Shown: positions 1 through 10,476 of the stretch, one piece after another
Numbering within the stretch: the stretch's first letter is position 1
Layout of the letters: the number at the start of each line of letters is the position of its first letter
Assembly: GCF_021347895.1 (NCBI RefSeq)
Contig: NC_067116.1
Location: forward strand, 38,893,677-38,957,676
Direction of reading: 5' to 3'
DNA: 64,000 nucleotides
Source of the DNA: Acanthochromis polyacanthus
Taxonomy: Eukaryota > Chordata > Actinopteri > Pomacentridae
Notes under the pieces: model-generated
Told to the model about the DNA's origin: nothing
The model's input: only the letters and a program-made list of their open reading frames with translations
The model's database searches: none
Program-made: the position numbers and the translations under genes

Positions 1-706
1 CTTATTTTCAAATGATTATGACAGACAGGGCTGGTACTATTGCTCTTTTTTGCCTACATGTAAAAACAGGAGCTAAGCTTCTTTTAACTGTATCTCACCA
101 GCCACACATAGAGACTCCCTCTTTTCCCAAAACCTCAAAAATTTCTTATTTGCCTTCTAACTGACAGTCCTGGACACGTTAAAGTGAGCTTTTATATATT
201 TATTGCTGCACTGCTTTTATTTTTTTGCAAAGCCTGTGAGTCATGTTTATTTGTCATAACTAATTCATGAAAGAGACGCCTTTGATGATGCATTGATTTC
301 ATTACAAAAATCTTTAAGTTATCTTTCATCTCGGGTGCGTCTTTTTTTATTTATGTCTAGTCTTGAAAGATAAAATATGTGGGAAAATCTAATTTGGTTC
401 TCTGGCCTCAACTGTTTTGGATTAAAGTTGAGTAAATAATTCATGCGCTCAAATAGTCCCATCTGCTATACGTTTGGGGTACGGAGAAGATAGAGGAGAG
501 TCTTATATCTCTGTTGTGAAAATGAAATACCTTTTTAATAAATTTGTTTCTTCTGCTTCGTGTCCCTTTAAAGTTAGAGATCTTAACATGCCCCAAAGTG
601 TGAACCAAGATCTGTTCAAAGTGTGAGGATAATCCCATAGAAAGATGTTTCAAAGGCAACTTTCAAAAACTTTATCTGTCTGTGCCAGATGTACGTTGTA
701 CCACCC
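1..706. other. Unique AT-rich noncoding stretch
   Basis: I see no gene, repeat family or strong motif here. The only open frame (minus strand, 441-659, 72 codons) has no recognisable domain and is of chance length. Confidence 0.5.
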
Positions 707-732
707 GTGTGTGTGTGTGTGTGTGTGTGTGG

Positions 733-759
<27 letters not shown>
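707..759. repeat. (GT)n microsatellite
   Basis: Nearly pure GT dinucleotides, broken once by GGG near 731-733. Open frames across it on both strands are translated repeat (VCVC / HTHT) and not genes. Confidence 0.97.
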
Positions 760-763
<4 letters not shown>

Positions 764-1524
764 CACCCAATAAGGACAGAAAGAGTTTTCAGGGTTTCTG
801 TTGGGAGGATGTACCACTTTACTCACAGCAGTGGGCCAACCAATAAAGTACCATTCTGCAGTTATAGTGAAAATATCTAAAAAAAAAAACATCTCCAGTA
901 GTGTTATGGACAGACACACACATACAAACACAAACTCTGCATTACTATTCTCACAGTTTCCTCTCTGTTAGTTCTCTCCAAACCCTTCCCAACTGCCAAG
1001 GCAATAAAATCACATCGCACTGGAACAGCAGCTAATAAATTTGATTTGTTTGGACGCACACTTGTACACACACGAGATGCTAGCACCTAAAATGTGCAAC
1101 TCTGTATGCCTGTAAATGTGTACTCTGTATTTTGAAAAGCACACACTGCCACGGTCCATTGGTGCAATTATCACTATTTGGATGCCTTTGTGTTGATGGC
1201 TGAATTGCAAAGCGGCACAGCAGTTGCTCTTAAACTGGACTGTGGATGAAGCAACTGTGCGTGGAGGGCATCCAAGAAAAGTAAAGAACAGCTTAATTAC
1301 ATTAAAGTTTCATTTCCAAGAAAAGGCCCCAGTGACGGTACGCACTCCACAATAACCTGACCGTTCTTATTCCAATCATATCACACGAAGTGAATCATTT
1401 TAGAGCTTTCAAGACTGGAGAGCTGAAGAAGGCTAAAATAGTAAAAAAAAAACAAAGAAAAAGAAAAACAAGAAAAAGAAAACAAAGGAATTACTTATGT
1501 GCAAACTAGGAATTGACTGTGTTT
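760..1524. other. Unique noncoding stretch with A-rich tract
   Basis: Unique sequence with no gene. A run of A interrupted by G or C occupies about 1441-1490, immediately before the transposon remnant that begins near 1525. Confidence 0.5.
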
Positions 1525-2155
1525 TAGGGCTCGATACCAATGCCAATTATTGGTAATCAGGAAAGGCTGATAATTGATATTTGGACCTGATATAGATTTC
1601 TCGTATTTTTATTTACCAGGCAAGTCAGTTAAGAGCTGATTCTCATTTTCAGTAACTACCATTAAATGTACTGTTTTAACAGCACATGATAGCAGGAACC
1701 TGTCACTGATAACGAGGCTTCTTCATTTTTTAAGGGTTGCTATGACTGAAGATGTAAAATAGATATAGGAGTGATTCATTTAGGATGCTCTCGACTGAGA
1801 TTGATCTGTTTGTCTACTGCAATTACATCTGCTGTTCTTCACTTTCACTTTTATTGTCTACTAAGGTCCATATCGTGAAGTACTATTAAGTATTATTTTC
1901 CCATCTCTGTTTCAGGATCATCTGTGGCTGCCTTCTAACTTAGCTGTTATAGCATTAGCCACTATAAGTTAGCCTATTTCCTGGTTTGTGGCAACAGCTT
2001 GTGTTTTTTATTAAGTTTTTGAAGTCTGTACTTTGGAGACATTTCTGAGATTACAGAGTGACTACATACAGAGAGAGGACAATGGGTCAATAAATTACTG
2101 ATATCGAATTATCAGAAAAATGCTTAATATCTGTCACAATAATGGGTCTATCCCT
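1525..2155. mobile_element. Decayed non-autonomous DNA transposon, about 630 bp
   Basis: The left end reads TAGGGCTCGATACCAATG. The right end, reverse-complemented, reads TAGGGATAGACCCATTATTG, so the two ends form degenerate terminal inverted repeats rich in GATA/ATTATC words. The interior contains a stretch (about 1605-1660, around CAGGCAAGTCAGTTAAGAGC) that I remember as widespread in fish repeats. There is no transposase reading frame. The superfamily cannot be assigned from sequence alone and no clear target-site duplication is visible. Confidence 0.55.
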
Positions 2156-2713
2156 AGTGCAAACAGCTTTCTTGCAGCCAGACAGAAACTAAAATGTTAT
2201 CAAAATACATGCATGGAACATGAGTGAATACACTTTTTACTGTTCCATGTGATTATTACTTATTACACGTTTCCACTTTCAACAGCCAATGTGTGCACCC
2301 TTCTGTGAGAATGTGCATGTTTCCATTAACACTGAATACAGTTGTGTTCTCGGCACACTCCACATACTCTATAATGATGCCACACACTGGAATTATTAAC
2401 ACAATAAACCATGTGTGCCTCAAAGAGGATAGAGACCGAGCGAGGGGGAGATGGGTGGTAAAAACAAAGGTATAGGAGAAACGAGGCTCCCTTTAAACTC
2501 AATCCCACTGCTCCCCAGCATCCCATCACCGGCTTAGGTTATATTCAGGGAGAAAATAGTTCCACTGATTGTCTGGATGCTCAACCACAATGTCTGGCTG
2601 TGGAGGGGGAAATAAAGAGAGGGCCTAATTAAAATTTCAGAGGTACCAGCTGGGTGTCTGAACCCCCCCCACCCTCCCTCGGTGTCCTCGTGTCTGGATT
2701 GAGACACACTCAC
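2156..2713. other. Unique noncoding stretch
   Basis: Unique sequence with a short C-run near 2665. Open frames on both strands (for example 2224-2475 plus and 2326-2529 minus) are short, overlapping and unrecognisable. Confidence 0.45.
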
Positions 2714-2767
2714 CTTGATTTCTTCATTTATTAACCTTGACAGAAGCAAATCTGCATCCCCACTCAT
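2714..2767 (-). other. Candidate initial coding exon (18 codons), unrecognised
   Basis: Read on the minus strand, ATG at 2767-2765 sits in a good Kozak context (GACACCATGA, A at -3). It opens 18 codons, MSGDADLLLSRLINEEIK, ending ATCAAG followed at once by the strong donor GTGAGTGTG (2713-2705). The exon length is a multiple of three. I do not recognise the peptide. No good acceptor lies just upstream, so it would have to be a first exon, and no core promoter is evident. It could equally be conserved noncoding DNA that happens to be open. Confidence 0.15.
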
Positions 2768-2825
2768 GGTGTCACAAAGCGTGGATAATGGGACGAGTAT
2801 GCAAACATACAGTAAATGTGATGCC

Positions 2826-2943
2826 TTACACACACACGCATACCAATATACACGCACACAAACATGCACTTGCGAGCATCCCACCCCCCAAAACACACAC
2901 ATACTGTACTGTAGACAGAACAAAGCACCTGCACACACACACA

Positions 2944-2981
<38 letters not shown>
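2826..2981. repeat. CA-rich microsatellite region
   Basis: Imperfect CA repeats from about 2826 grade into a near-pure (CA)n core at 2932-2980. The 191-codon minus-strand frame at 2534-3109 is held open largely by this tract (VCVCVC), so it is not a gene. Confidence 0.95.
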
Positions 2982-2983
<2 letters not shown>

Positions 2984-3614
2984 GTAGGCCCAGACAAGGC
3001 CGTTCTTTAATGAACAGCTTAATGGGCAAAGAAAGATACAACAAAGCCGTCTGGGAGGAGTGTTTGTAGTGAAGTGATCAAATACACTCGGAAATGATAT
3101 CCCTAGCATGAATAGTTATGACGATAAGCATGGAAGAATATGAAATCAGGTTCATTTTCACCAAATTGAAGCATCATTTTGCCACCAGTGCAGCTTCCAG
3201 TGACAGGCAGATCAACTGGAAAACTCATTCTTCATCATTTATTCATTGTTAAACGCACAGTTGATGTGAGATTTTTGGTGTCATTTCGATTTTTGATTCG
3301 GCTTTGCGCTTGATTGCTATTTTGCAGCACAGAAACTCGGAGCTAACTGAGAGTGTCGGCATAAGAATTATGCAGAAGGCAGCATGATATGTGTCTATAT
3401 GTTCATGTTTGTATTGGTGGATGGGTACGTGTCTGCGGTGTTCCCCCAAGAGTTGCTAAATTGAGGGCCGCATCTCCATTTGGCTTGCCGGATGGCGACC
3501 TTGCAGCCCTGCCTCTGTGTGCTTTGTGACTGCGTAATGAAGACTTCAGGGCCAGGCAAATAAATTGCAATAAATTGTCGTGCTGTGACTGAAAAGTAGA
3601 TGTTCCCAGTGCAA
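2982..3614. other. Unique noncoding stretch
   Basis: No gene or repeat recognised. Minus-strand frames at 3395-3754 and 3403-3735 overlap each other in different phases and run into the next CA tract. Confidence 0.45.
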
Positions 3615-3647
3615 ACACACACACACACACACACACACGCGCGCGCA
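3615..3647. repeat. (CA)n followed by (CG)n microsatellite
   Basis: About 12 CA units followed by GCGCGCGC. The alternating purine-pyrimidine run would favour Z-DNA. Confidence 0.95.
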
Positions 3648-5904
3648 GCCAAATACAGGAAAACACATAACAAATACACAGTGTCCTCACATAAAAGATG
3701 TCTATTAGCACAGGCGCGCAGGTACACACATTCATTGAATATTAGACAGTGCATTAATTCTCATCAGCTCGAGAGCAAGAGTGGTTGTGACTGTGTGTCC
3801 TGCGAATGCCTCCTCTTCCAGAAGCTGCTCCTCTCTCACTCTTTTAATAAAAACATCACAGTCCATATCTGATATCCCAAGTGAAACCTTTTAAGAAAGG
3901 CCCCTGAAACCTTTACCCACGTGAGAGAAAACAGAAGAAATCTTTAGAAAGACCCAAAAAAACAAAGCAGGGAGTTGCATTGTAGAGGATGGAGAGACAA
4001 AAGAAGAGCGAGAGGGTCAGGCATGTTTGTTTTTCTGCGCAATCAGTGAGTATATATGCGTGTTTGGAAGTGGTAGTTGTCACCGCAGCGATGCCTGACC
4101 TTTAACGTTGTTCCAAAGTTAGGTGAAGTTGTCTTTCTTCTTCACTTAAAGTGGAGTGACATTTAATAGTCCCCACAGGTCCAAGAGGGTAACAAACACC
4201 AAATAAAGGCTGTCAGATGGCTAAAAAAAGAACAAATCTTACTCGGTGTAGTTGCGCGAACGAGTTTGGGTGTGTGTTTGTGGCATTTTAACCTCTTGCA
4301 ACAGAGGACAACTATTTGAATAATAGTTTGAAACCACACCTTACTTACTTTACTTTTCTCAACTTCATCTTGCCACCTACTTTTCTCTATTTTTTTCTCC
4401 CCGTTCCGTGGCAATTTAGTGTCAGCAGAGGAGAGGTGAAGTGATGGAAGGATGGAAAAAGGGAGGAATGATTGCCCAAGGTGTGCCATACGCTCCAACA
4501 GACAGACCCTATTGCCATTGGCCACTGTAACAGATCCCTGTCTCTGGAGTTTTAAATGATTCAAACATTTGCCCTTCACTGTTCCTGTGGTGGGCAAAGA
4601 TGTTGCTTGTCTCCAGTCCTGCTCCCCCCTTCCTTCTCTTCCTCATTGTCACTCGACTTCGCGGCAACTTTCATCAGTTTGCAACATTTGCAACTCAGGG
4701 GAATCCGCCGTCTCAATAAAGTAGCACACCGGCTTAGTAATTTATTATTTTTTCTTATATGTTCAGGTTTATGCTTTGTTTCTACTTTTTACTGATCCAC
4801 AGACTGACGTGAAGCCCTAGTAATTGTTTTTGCTGCGTCCATATATTAATATATGCATTTATACAGCCTTAAGTGTGGACATGGGTTAGATTACAGGGAG
4901 GGGACACAATGGGATACAGCTCCCACTATAACCACTGTAACATTACTCATAGATAGTAACATCGCCTCCAACAGTGGGGGGTCTGTTTCCTCAGCACTGG
5001 GTCTCTTTTTACTCCCAAAATATGAATATGAATTTGCACGTAGGCAGGCTGATAATCATAGAGGAGCCAAAAGGGAAAAGCAGGAGGAGGAGGAGGTCCA
5101 AAATTAGGACATTTTTTTTTCTCAAAAAGTCCCCAAAACCTAGTAAGCCAGTTGTGAGGCACTAGGTATTGTTTTTCAAGTTTACTTTTAGAAGAGTTGT
5201 TTCTGTTTTACTCTGCTGTATTCTTGCTTTCTGTCGGGTCCTAAAAGACATTTGAGATGCTGTGTGTGTGATATGTTTGGAATGAAAAAATCTTGCTAAT
5301 ATACGTATGAGCTTTTGAAGTCCAGGGATTTATGCATTACTTAAAAGCAATGTAGATCCTATTCCCTTATATTTTCAATTGTCACCTGAAAAAGTTTATT
5401 TTTTTCCCCTTACATAAGTAATTTCCACAATAAACATGCAGAAAGGGTACAAATCTGAACATAATAATGCACCAAAATGAGGGAAATTAAGCGCTCGAAA
5501 TGTTCAAACACAAGCTACGCCCACAGTGTGGACAAAAGCTTATTAAATGCTTAATGCAATATATATTAATATTGACTAGGGACTACAGCCAGCCGGAAAC
5601 CTGGAACAGAGAGATGCATTTGGATCTGACTGGCAGACTTTTCTCAGCTCTTGGCAGGCACCATGGTGGACTAAAAGCAAGGCTAGAAGTGCGCTGCGTT
5701 CAGTTGACAGAGCTCCAGAGAGGTGTGCAGTTCATCCTCCTGAACCAAGCAGTGGAGGTCAGCAGATGAGGGGAAACCAGAGGAGCACGGGGAGGAATAC
5801 AGCAACACAGAGGCACAACAAACCTCCCAAGCCCTAATGACTGACAGACAAGAGCAGATGAGCTTGCAGTAAACGCATTAATTCCACACACCAAGGTCAA
5901 GCAG
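3648..5904. other. Unique noncoding stretch
   Basis: About 2.3 kb without a recognisable gene. It holds a 14-bp AT palindrome (4841-4854), short poly-T and poly-A runs, and a GGA-rich patch near 5080-5100. The 144-codon minus-strand frame 4163-4597 and the 89-codon plus frame 5500-5769 have no domain that I recognise. Confidence 0.5.
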
Positions 5905-5959
5905 AGCTGAACTGAGCCGAGCTGGGCCGAGCTGAGCTGGTCGGAGCTGGGCCGAGTTG
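5905..5959. repeat. Degenerate AGCTG pentamer tandem repeat
   Basis: Eleven consecutive five-base units in exact register: AGCTG, AACTG, AGCCG, AGCTG, GGCCG, AGCTG, AGCTG, GTCGG, AGCTG, GGCCG, AGTTG. The unit and its variants resemble the GAGCT/GGGCT pentamers of mammalian immunoglobulin switch regions. Nothing else here suggests an immunoglobulin locus. Confidence 0.8.
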
Positions 5960-6670
5960 TCTCTCGCTAAGCTGAGTTAGGCCTCAGTGCAGGGCTGCTG
6001 GAAGATGCCGGGTCTCTGCAGAGCGGACTTTGCAATCCCCAAGCTTCATTAGGGATGCAGAGAGGTTCTGACTCCCATCACCTGTGAGCTTTTTATATCT
6101 GGCATAATCTCTTAGTAGATATTTCTTACATCCAATAATGAGCAAGTTATTACTCCATACAACAGAGAGTGGGAGCAGAGAGGGGATCAGGGAGAGAAAG
6201 GGGAGAAGGGGGGAGGAGGGAAGAGGAAAGATATAAAGTGGGCATATATAAAAGGAGCTGGAAAATCCACTCAGATTTAAAAGGCAGTAGAGATAAGGAG
6301 GCCCCCCTATTTAGTTTGGTTAACATCAGCAGAGTTTATGACCGTGGTAAAAACAAATAACGTGACAGCCTGCTGCCAATTCGGGCATCAGAAGGAGTGA
6401 AGGGGGAAAAAAACGAGAGCACAGAAGGGGAGCAGTGCGAGCTAATAAATACATAAATAAGTGCATAAATAAACAGAGCATCAGACTGACATGGCAGAGA
6501 CAGCACCTGAAGCACTGGAAGACAAGTCATCCTTCTCCCCTCTCTTTCTCTTCTCTCTGCTGTCTGCATTGATTGATGTGAAGGAGGAGGATCAAAGGCT
6601 GCTGAACGGTAGTACTCAGGAAGATGGAGAGATAGATCGGGAGGGAGGGGAGGAGAGTGGAGGTGAAGGA
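5960..6670. other. Noncoding stretch with purine tract and TATA-like box
   Basis: A GGGAGA-rich purine tract (about 6168-6235) is followed by TATATAAAAGG at 6246-6256 on the plus strand. The TATA match is good, but no transcript or coding exon is evident downstream. The minus-strand 77-codon frame 6336-6569 and the plus 90-codon frame 6491-6763 overlap and are of low complexity. Confidence 0.35.
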
Positions 6671-6701
6671 GGGGATGGAGGGGTGGGGGTGGGGAAGTGG
6701 G
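6671..6701 (+). other. G-quadruplex motif
   Basis: Five G-runs of 3-5 bases (6671-6674, 6680-6683, 6685-6689, 6691-6694, 6699-6701), separated by loops of 1-5 bases. This satisfies the usual G3+N1-7 quadruplex pattern on the plus strand. Confidence 0.75.
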
Positions 6702-7634
6702 AACAGACAGAGAAGTTCAGGGCCCCGCTGTCTGTCAGTCAGCTCCGCAAAATGACCCTCTAACTACAGGGCTAAGTCAGACATTAAGGCCTCCAGAGTC
6801 AAAGAGGATTCACTCATTCTCATTCCCCCCTCTCTCCTTCCCCGTTCACCTCTCTCCCTCCCTCTTTTCTCCCGCTCTCCTTTATCTTTTCTCCTCTATG
6901 TCCCATCCTGAAGAGGAGGAGCAGGGCCAAGCACCATTAATCTCCTATCTAATAACACTGGTAATGTTACACATTATTGGAAAGAGATGGGCAAAATGAA
7001 CCAATAAGTTATCTGATATGGGTCTCCCTTCTCCACGCACGCTCCAATCCCAAGGACATTTAGGCAAAAGAAGAGACACAGATGTAGTGACAGAAGAAGA
7101 CAGAGAGAAGGGGGGAGAGAGAAGGAGAAAGAAGGGGGAATTAGTGATGGAAAAAGGGTGGGCAATGTGAAATATTTCCTGCTATCGACCTCTTGGCCAG
7201 GGACATGCATAGATTTCTGTATGTGGAAGATAAGTGTCTTTGATAAAGTAGGTTAGCATTGATTAATCCATGAAATCTTGGGGCTGTGGACTTGAAGTTA
7301 ATGAGTAAGGTTTTCTATTTTCTCTGCAATCTCTCACGACATACGTTCTCAGCACAGCCCGGGGACCCCGATGGCCACGGCCCCCCTCTTATTTTAGATG
7401 TCTGTTATTTTGGGCGAAGATGGCCAATCAATGAAGTTGACATTTGTTACTGTGAAGGATTCACAATGCAATCATGGGGTAAGAGTTGTAAGGGCCTGCT
7501 AGGTGCATATAGAAGGGGTGGAAAGGTCACGGCTAATCTAAAGGGAACAGGAGTTATTTATCCATACACACTGGAATAAAAAGAAGATGAGAGACACAAT
7601 CTATATATACAGCCCCTGAGGGGTTATGGAGGCA
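6702..7634. other. Unique noncoding stretch with purine-rich patches
   Basis: Pyrimidine-rich at 6815-6895 and purine-rich at about 7080-7160. The segment 7398-7478 is exon-like and is listed separately. Otherwise nothing recognised. Confidence 0.45.
7398..7478 (+). other. Candidate 81-nt exon, unrecognised
   Basis: A pyrimidine tract ending TCTTATTTTAG precedes ATGTCTGTT, and CATGGG is followed by the donor GTAAGAG (from 7479). The 81-nt segment is a multiple of three and open in the phase that starts with ATG (begins MSVILGEDGQ, ends VKDSQCNHG). It is also open in one other phase. I recognise neither peptide. Adequate splice-like signals at this spacing are expected by chance in 64 kb, so confidence is low. 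Confidence 0.12.
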
Positions 7635-7663
7635 ACACACACACACACACACACACGCACACA
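7635..7663. repeat. (CA)n microsatellite
   Basis: About 14 CA units with one CG interruption. Confidence 0.95.
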
Positions 7664-8108
7664 AACAAAGCGCCCTATCTGCTGCAAAGTAATTTCCCTC
7701 CTATTTCAATTGGTAATAAACACTGTGCATCAAGTGACCTATCTTGCAGCCCATAACTGAGTTTTGTAGCAGTGTTCAACAGCTCACAAGGATGGGAAAA
7801 TCGGAATATGCCATTAAAGAGTCCCCCCTGCATGAGGTTAGGCTGGAGAAAGCCCTGTTTGAAACGTCCATCTGCATCACTTGAGTTGCATGTTTTTCTG
7901 CCACATTTAATACAGCATGACAGTCTTTTTGCATGCAGCCGCAACGAAGGAAGGCAAAGCAAATAGCACGCTAGCGGTACACATCAGTCACATTTAGAAC
8001 AACCTTGAAACAAATAGCACTATGGACGCATCCTCAGGCACAGAGCGCTGGGAGAAAGAAATCAAGGGAGACAGACAGGCGAGCATTGCAGGCAGGCAAA
8101 CAGGCAGC
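7664..8108. other. Unique noncoding stretch
   Basis: No gene recognised. The opposing frames 7675-7962 minus and 7772-7966 plus overlap and neither resembles a known family. Confidence 0.45.
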
Positions 8109-8138
8109 TTTCTCTTTCTTTCTTTCTTTCTTTCTTTC
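8109..8138. repeat. (TTTC)n microsatellite
   Basis: About seven tetranucleotide units of TTTC/CTTT. Confidence 0.95.
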
Positions 8139-8879
8139 CCTATCTCTCTTACTGACTGTACATCAACACCTCTGTTGCCCACACTCTTTCACATTCTAGT
8201 CTCTCCCTCCTCTCACTCACATTAATCCATCTCTCTCTCCGCTGTAAATCATCCCTCTCTTCCTCAACCTCAGCAGCAGCTGTGCGGAGGAGGTAGAGTG
8301 GATGTCAAAATATTTGGCAGCCATCTCTAGTGCCGGTGTAGCATTTTAACCTCCGTGGTTATTACACATATACAGGTTTGTCTGACATCCCCCCAGGCAT
8401 TAGCCTTGAAATCTCTCTCTCTTTTCTCCCACTCTCTCCCTCTCTCCATTCATCACATCATTATCCTTACAGCAAGGATACACAAACAACAAGCTCACCC
8501 CCACCCTCATTGCTCAGCGCTCTGTGAATGGCTGAAGCTTTACTCCAAACACAGCATGCCCCTAATCCACCAGAGTAAAAACTGGAGTAAGGCAGAGGGC
8601 TCACCTTTTCAGCTCATTGCAACCACTAAAGTGAAGATGGACAAAACTTCACATGCATTCATCTTTAGGCCTGTGCACACCACGCCCCCTACTGCATGCA
8701 TATATATCTCCGCACACACTTGCACATAAATAAACATGACTGTCTTTTACACACACACACATACACACAGATATTTCAGTCGCTAATTATCTAATTCCTT
8801 CCTTCAGCATTGGCTTGGTGTGTGTGTAAATCATGAGTGTTGCAGGAACTCTGCCCCAGGCTCTGCCTCCACCATGCAA
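8139..8879. other. Noncoding stretch, pyrimidine-rich
   Basis: CT-rich runs near 8140-8260 and 8411-8450, then unique sequence. It contains a 21-nt microexon-like segment on the minus strand (8605-8625) and a partial CTCF-like word on the minus strand (8681-8695, core GCCCCCTACTG). No gene recognised. Confidence 0.4.
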
Positions 8880-8885
8880 ACACAC

Positions 8886-8952
<67 letters not shown>
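8880..8952. repeat. (CA)n microsatellite with CG core
   Basis: 73 bp of alternating purine-pyrimidine, with a CGCGCGCG block at about 8893-8900. All long frames spanning it (8787-9104, both strands) are repeat translations. Confidence 0.97.
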
Positions 8953-8954
<2 letters not shown>

Positions 8955-9289
8955 GCATCTCCACCCGTTGGTCTCTTTTTCAGTGCCTTTTTGTCTAGGG
9001 GAGGTGTGGGTTATTCCAGGAAGAGAAGACAGCCCCACAGGGCTCTTGACAGCTTGTGTAAATCAGATGTCATAGAAAGATCTAGTGGTGCTGCATGGGC
9101 CTGATGTACGGCGGCGTAGTGTGCTGACAGTTGCATGTATTGTGTGGGCACATGGCACAAGCCTACATATGTAAACACACACGTGCATTTACACACGAGC
9201 ACGACCGGCATTTATACGCTAATGCAGTACATAACCTGCAGCTTAAATGTGGCTGACAGTTGCCTTGCTCAGCAGTGCAATGGGTGTAT
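8953..9289. other. Unique noncoding stretch
   Basis: Short unique spacer between the CA tract and the miniature transposon. Nothing recognised. Confidence 0.45.
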
Positions 9290-10028
9290 GGCTGTGTCCG
9301 AAATGGCATACTAACATACTACATACTCAATGAGTATATACTGTATACTACGTACTATAAGTATGATTAGAATGCCAACCGTTCACATTGTAGTATACTA
9401 CTACGTTTCCCATAATGCATTTCAAACCTCCGACGACAAAAACCGGAAGTACGGCTATCAAATATCTCGGCTGAATGCCGGCTTCAGGTCGATTTTACGC
9501 TAACAAACAGTCGCATAATTAATGTGGCAATTTCAAGCCTGCACTCCTCATGCAGTTATTAGCCAGATTATGCGAATCGTTTCAATTGTAGCTGCAGGCT
9601 ACTGGAGGTAGCTGCTACTTGTTCTGTATGCAAAGCGAGCTGCTGCAACTAGCTGCTAGCATTCAGTAGCACGTTGGAGGCGTCTGACAAATTTAAAACG
9701 TTGGTCAGAAAATGCCTATTTCTCAAATCTGTGGGGTGATTAGGATGACTACTTAACCACATAAAATAAAATAAAAATCGCCCTGGTCCGGCCACAGATC
9801 CTGCGGAGGCTTCCATTTCGGTGGGTAGCTCGCAAAGCATTATGGGGCGGTTGAGTATGACTCGTGTGGTCACCGCGCATACTTAAAAATTTTCTGGAAA
9901 TAGTATACATCCGGGTATTTGTCACGTACTCAATCTTTTCATACTATCTAATGTGAACGCACTACATACTTATTTTGACGTCACACTTAGTATGAGTAGT
10001 ACGTTAGTATGCCATTTCGGACACAGCC
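9290..10028. mobile_element. Non-autonomous DNA transposon with long inverted ends, 739 bp
   Basis: The left end begins GGCTGTGTCCGAAATGGCAT and continues ACTAACATACTAC. The right end, reverse-complemented, has the same 20 bases followed by ACTAACGTACTAC, so the terminal inverted repeats run past 30 bp with few mismatches. The sub-terminal region is full of CATACTA/TAGTATG words. TAT flanks both ends and may be a 3-bp target duplication. The interior has no transposase; the 74-codon minus frame 9649-9873 has no catalytic motif. I recognise the terminus as a common fish repeat but cannot assign the superfamily. Confidence 0.85.
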
Positions 10029-10117
10029 TATGTCTCCTTTACTGAACTGGATGTATCTGTTTTTTTAAATGGCATGCGAGGCTACAAAAACACACAGGAA
10101 TAGAGATGTATACAATG
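10029..10117. other. Short spacer between two mobile elements
   Basis: Unique spacer; nothing recognised. Confidence 0.5.
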
Positions 10118-10445
10118 TAGAGCGGGTCGTCCAATGATCGAAGGGTCGGCGGTTCGATTCTCGCTCTCGCCTAGTCATGTGCTGTTGTGTCCTTGGGCAA
10201 GACACTTAACCCACCTTGCCTCCAGTGCTCTCACACTGGTGTATGAATGCGTGTGAGTGTTGGTGGTGGTCGGAGGGGCCGTAGGCGCGGATTGGCAGCC
10301 ACGCTTCTGTCAGTCTGCCCCAGGGCAGCTGTGGCTACAAATGTAGCTTACCACCACCTGAGTGAGAATGTGTGAGCGAATGAATAATAATGGATTCATT
10401 GTAAAGCGCTTTGGGTGTCTTGAAAAGCGCTATATAAATGTAACC

Positions 10446-10473
<28 letters not shown>
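10118..10473 (+). mobile_element. tRNA-derived SINE, 5'-truncated
   Basis: The head keeps TAGAGCGGGTCG and a near-perfect pol III box B, GGTTCGATTCT (10151-10161), but box A is absent, so the copy lacks roughly the first tRNA-like bases. The body carries the fish-SINE phrases CCTTGGGCAAGACACTTAAC and GTGGCTACAAATGTAGC. The 3' end is AAAGCGCTATATAAATGTAA followed by (ATT)n at 10446-10473, a tail typically shared with a partner LINE. Without box A the copy is unlikely to be transcribed from its own promoter. Confidence 0.88.

Positions 10474-10476
<3 letters not shown>

Noticed and set aside
2534..3109. 191-codon minus-strand frame as one protein
   Set aside because: Held open by the CA microsatellite. 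Only the short ATG-to-donor part at 2714-2767 is kept as a candidate.
4163..4597. 144-codon minus-strand frame
   Set aside because: About one such frame is expected by chance in a window this size at this composition; no recognisable motif.
8880..8952. Regular repeats as a CRISPR array
   Set aside because: This and the other periodic tracts are dinucleotide microsatellites with no spacers; the genome is vertebrate.
10118..10190. Functional tRNA gene at the SINE head
   Set aside because: Only box B and part of the tRNA-like head are present, and the rest of the unit is a SINE body with an (ATT)n tail.
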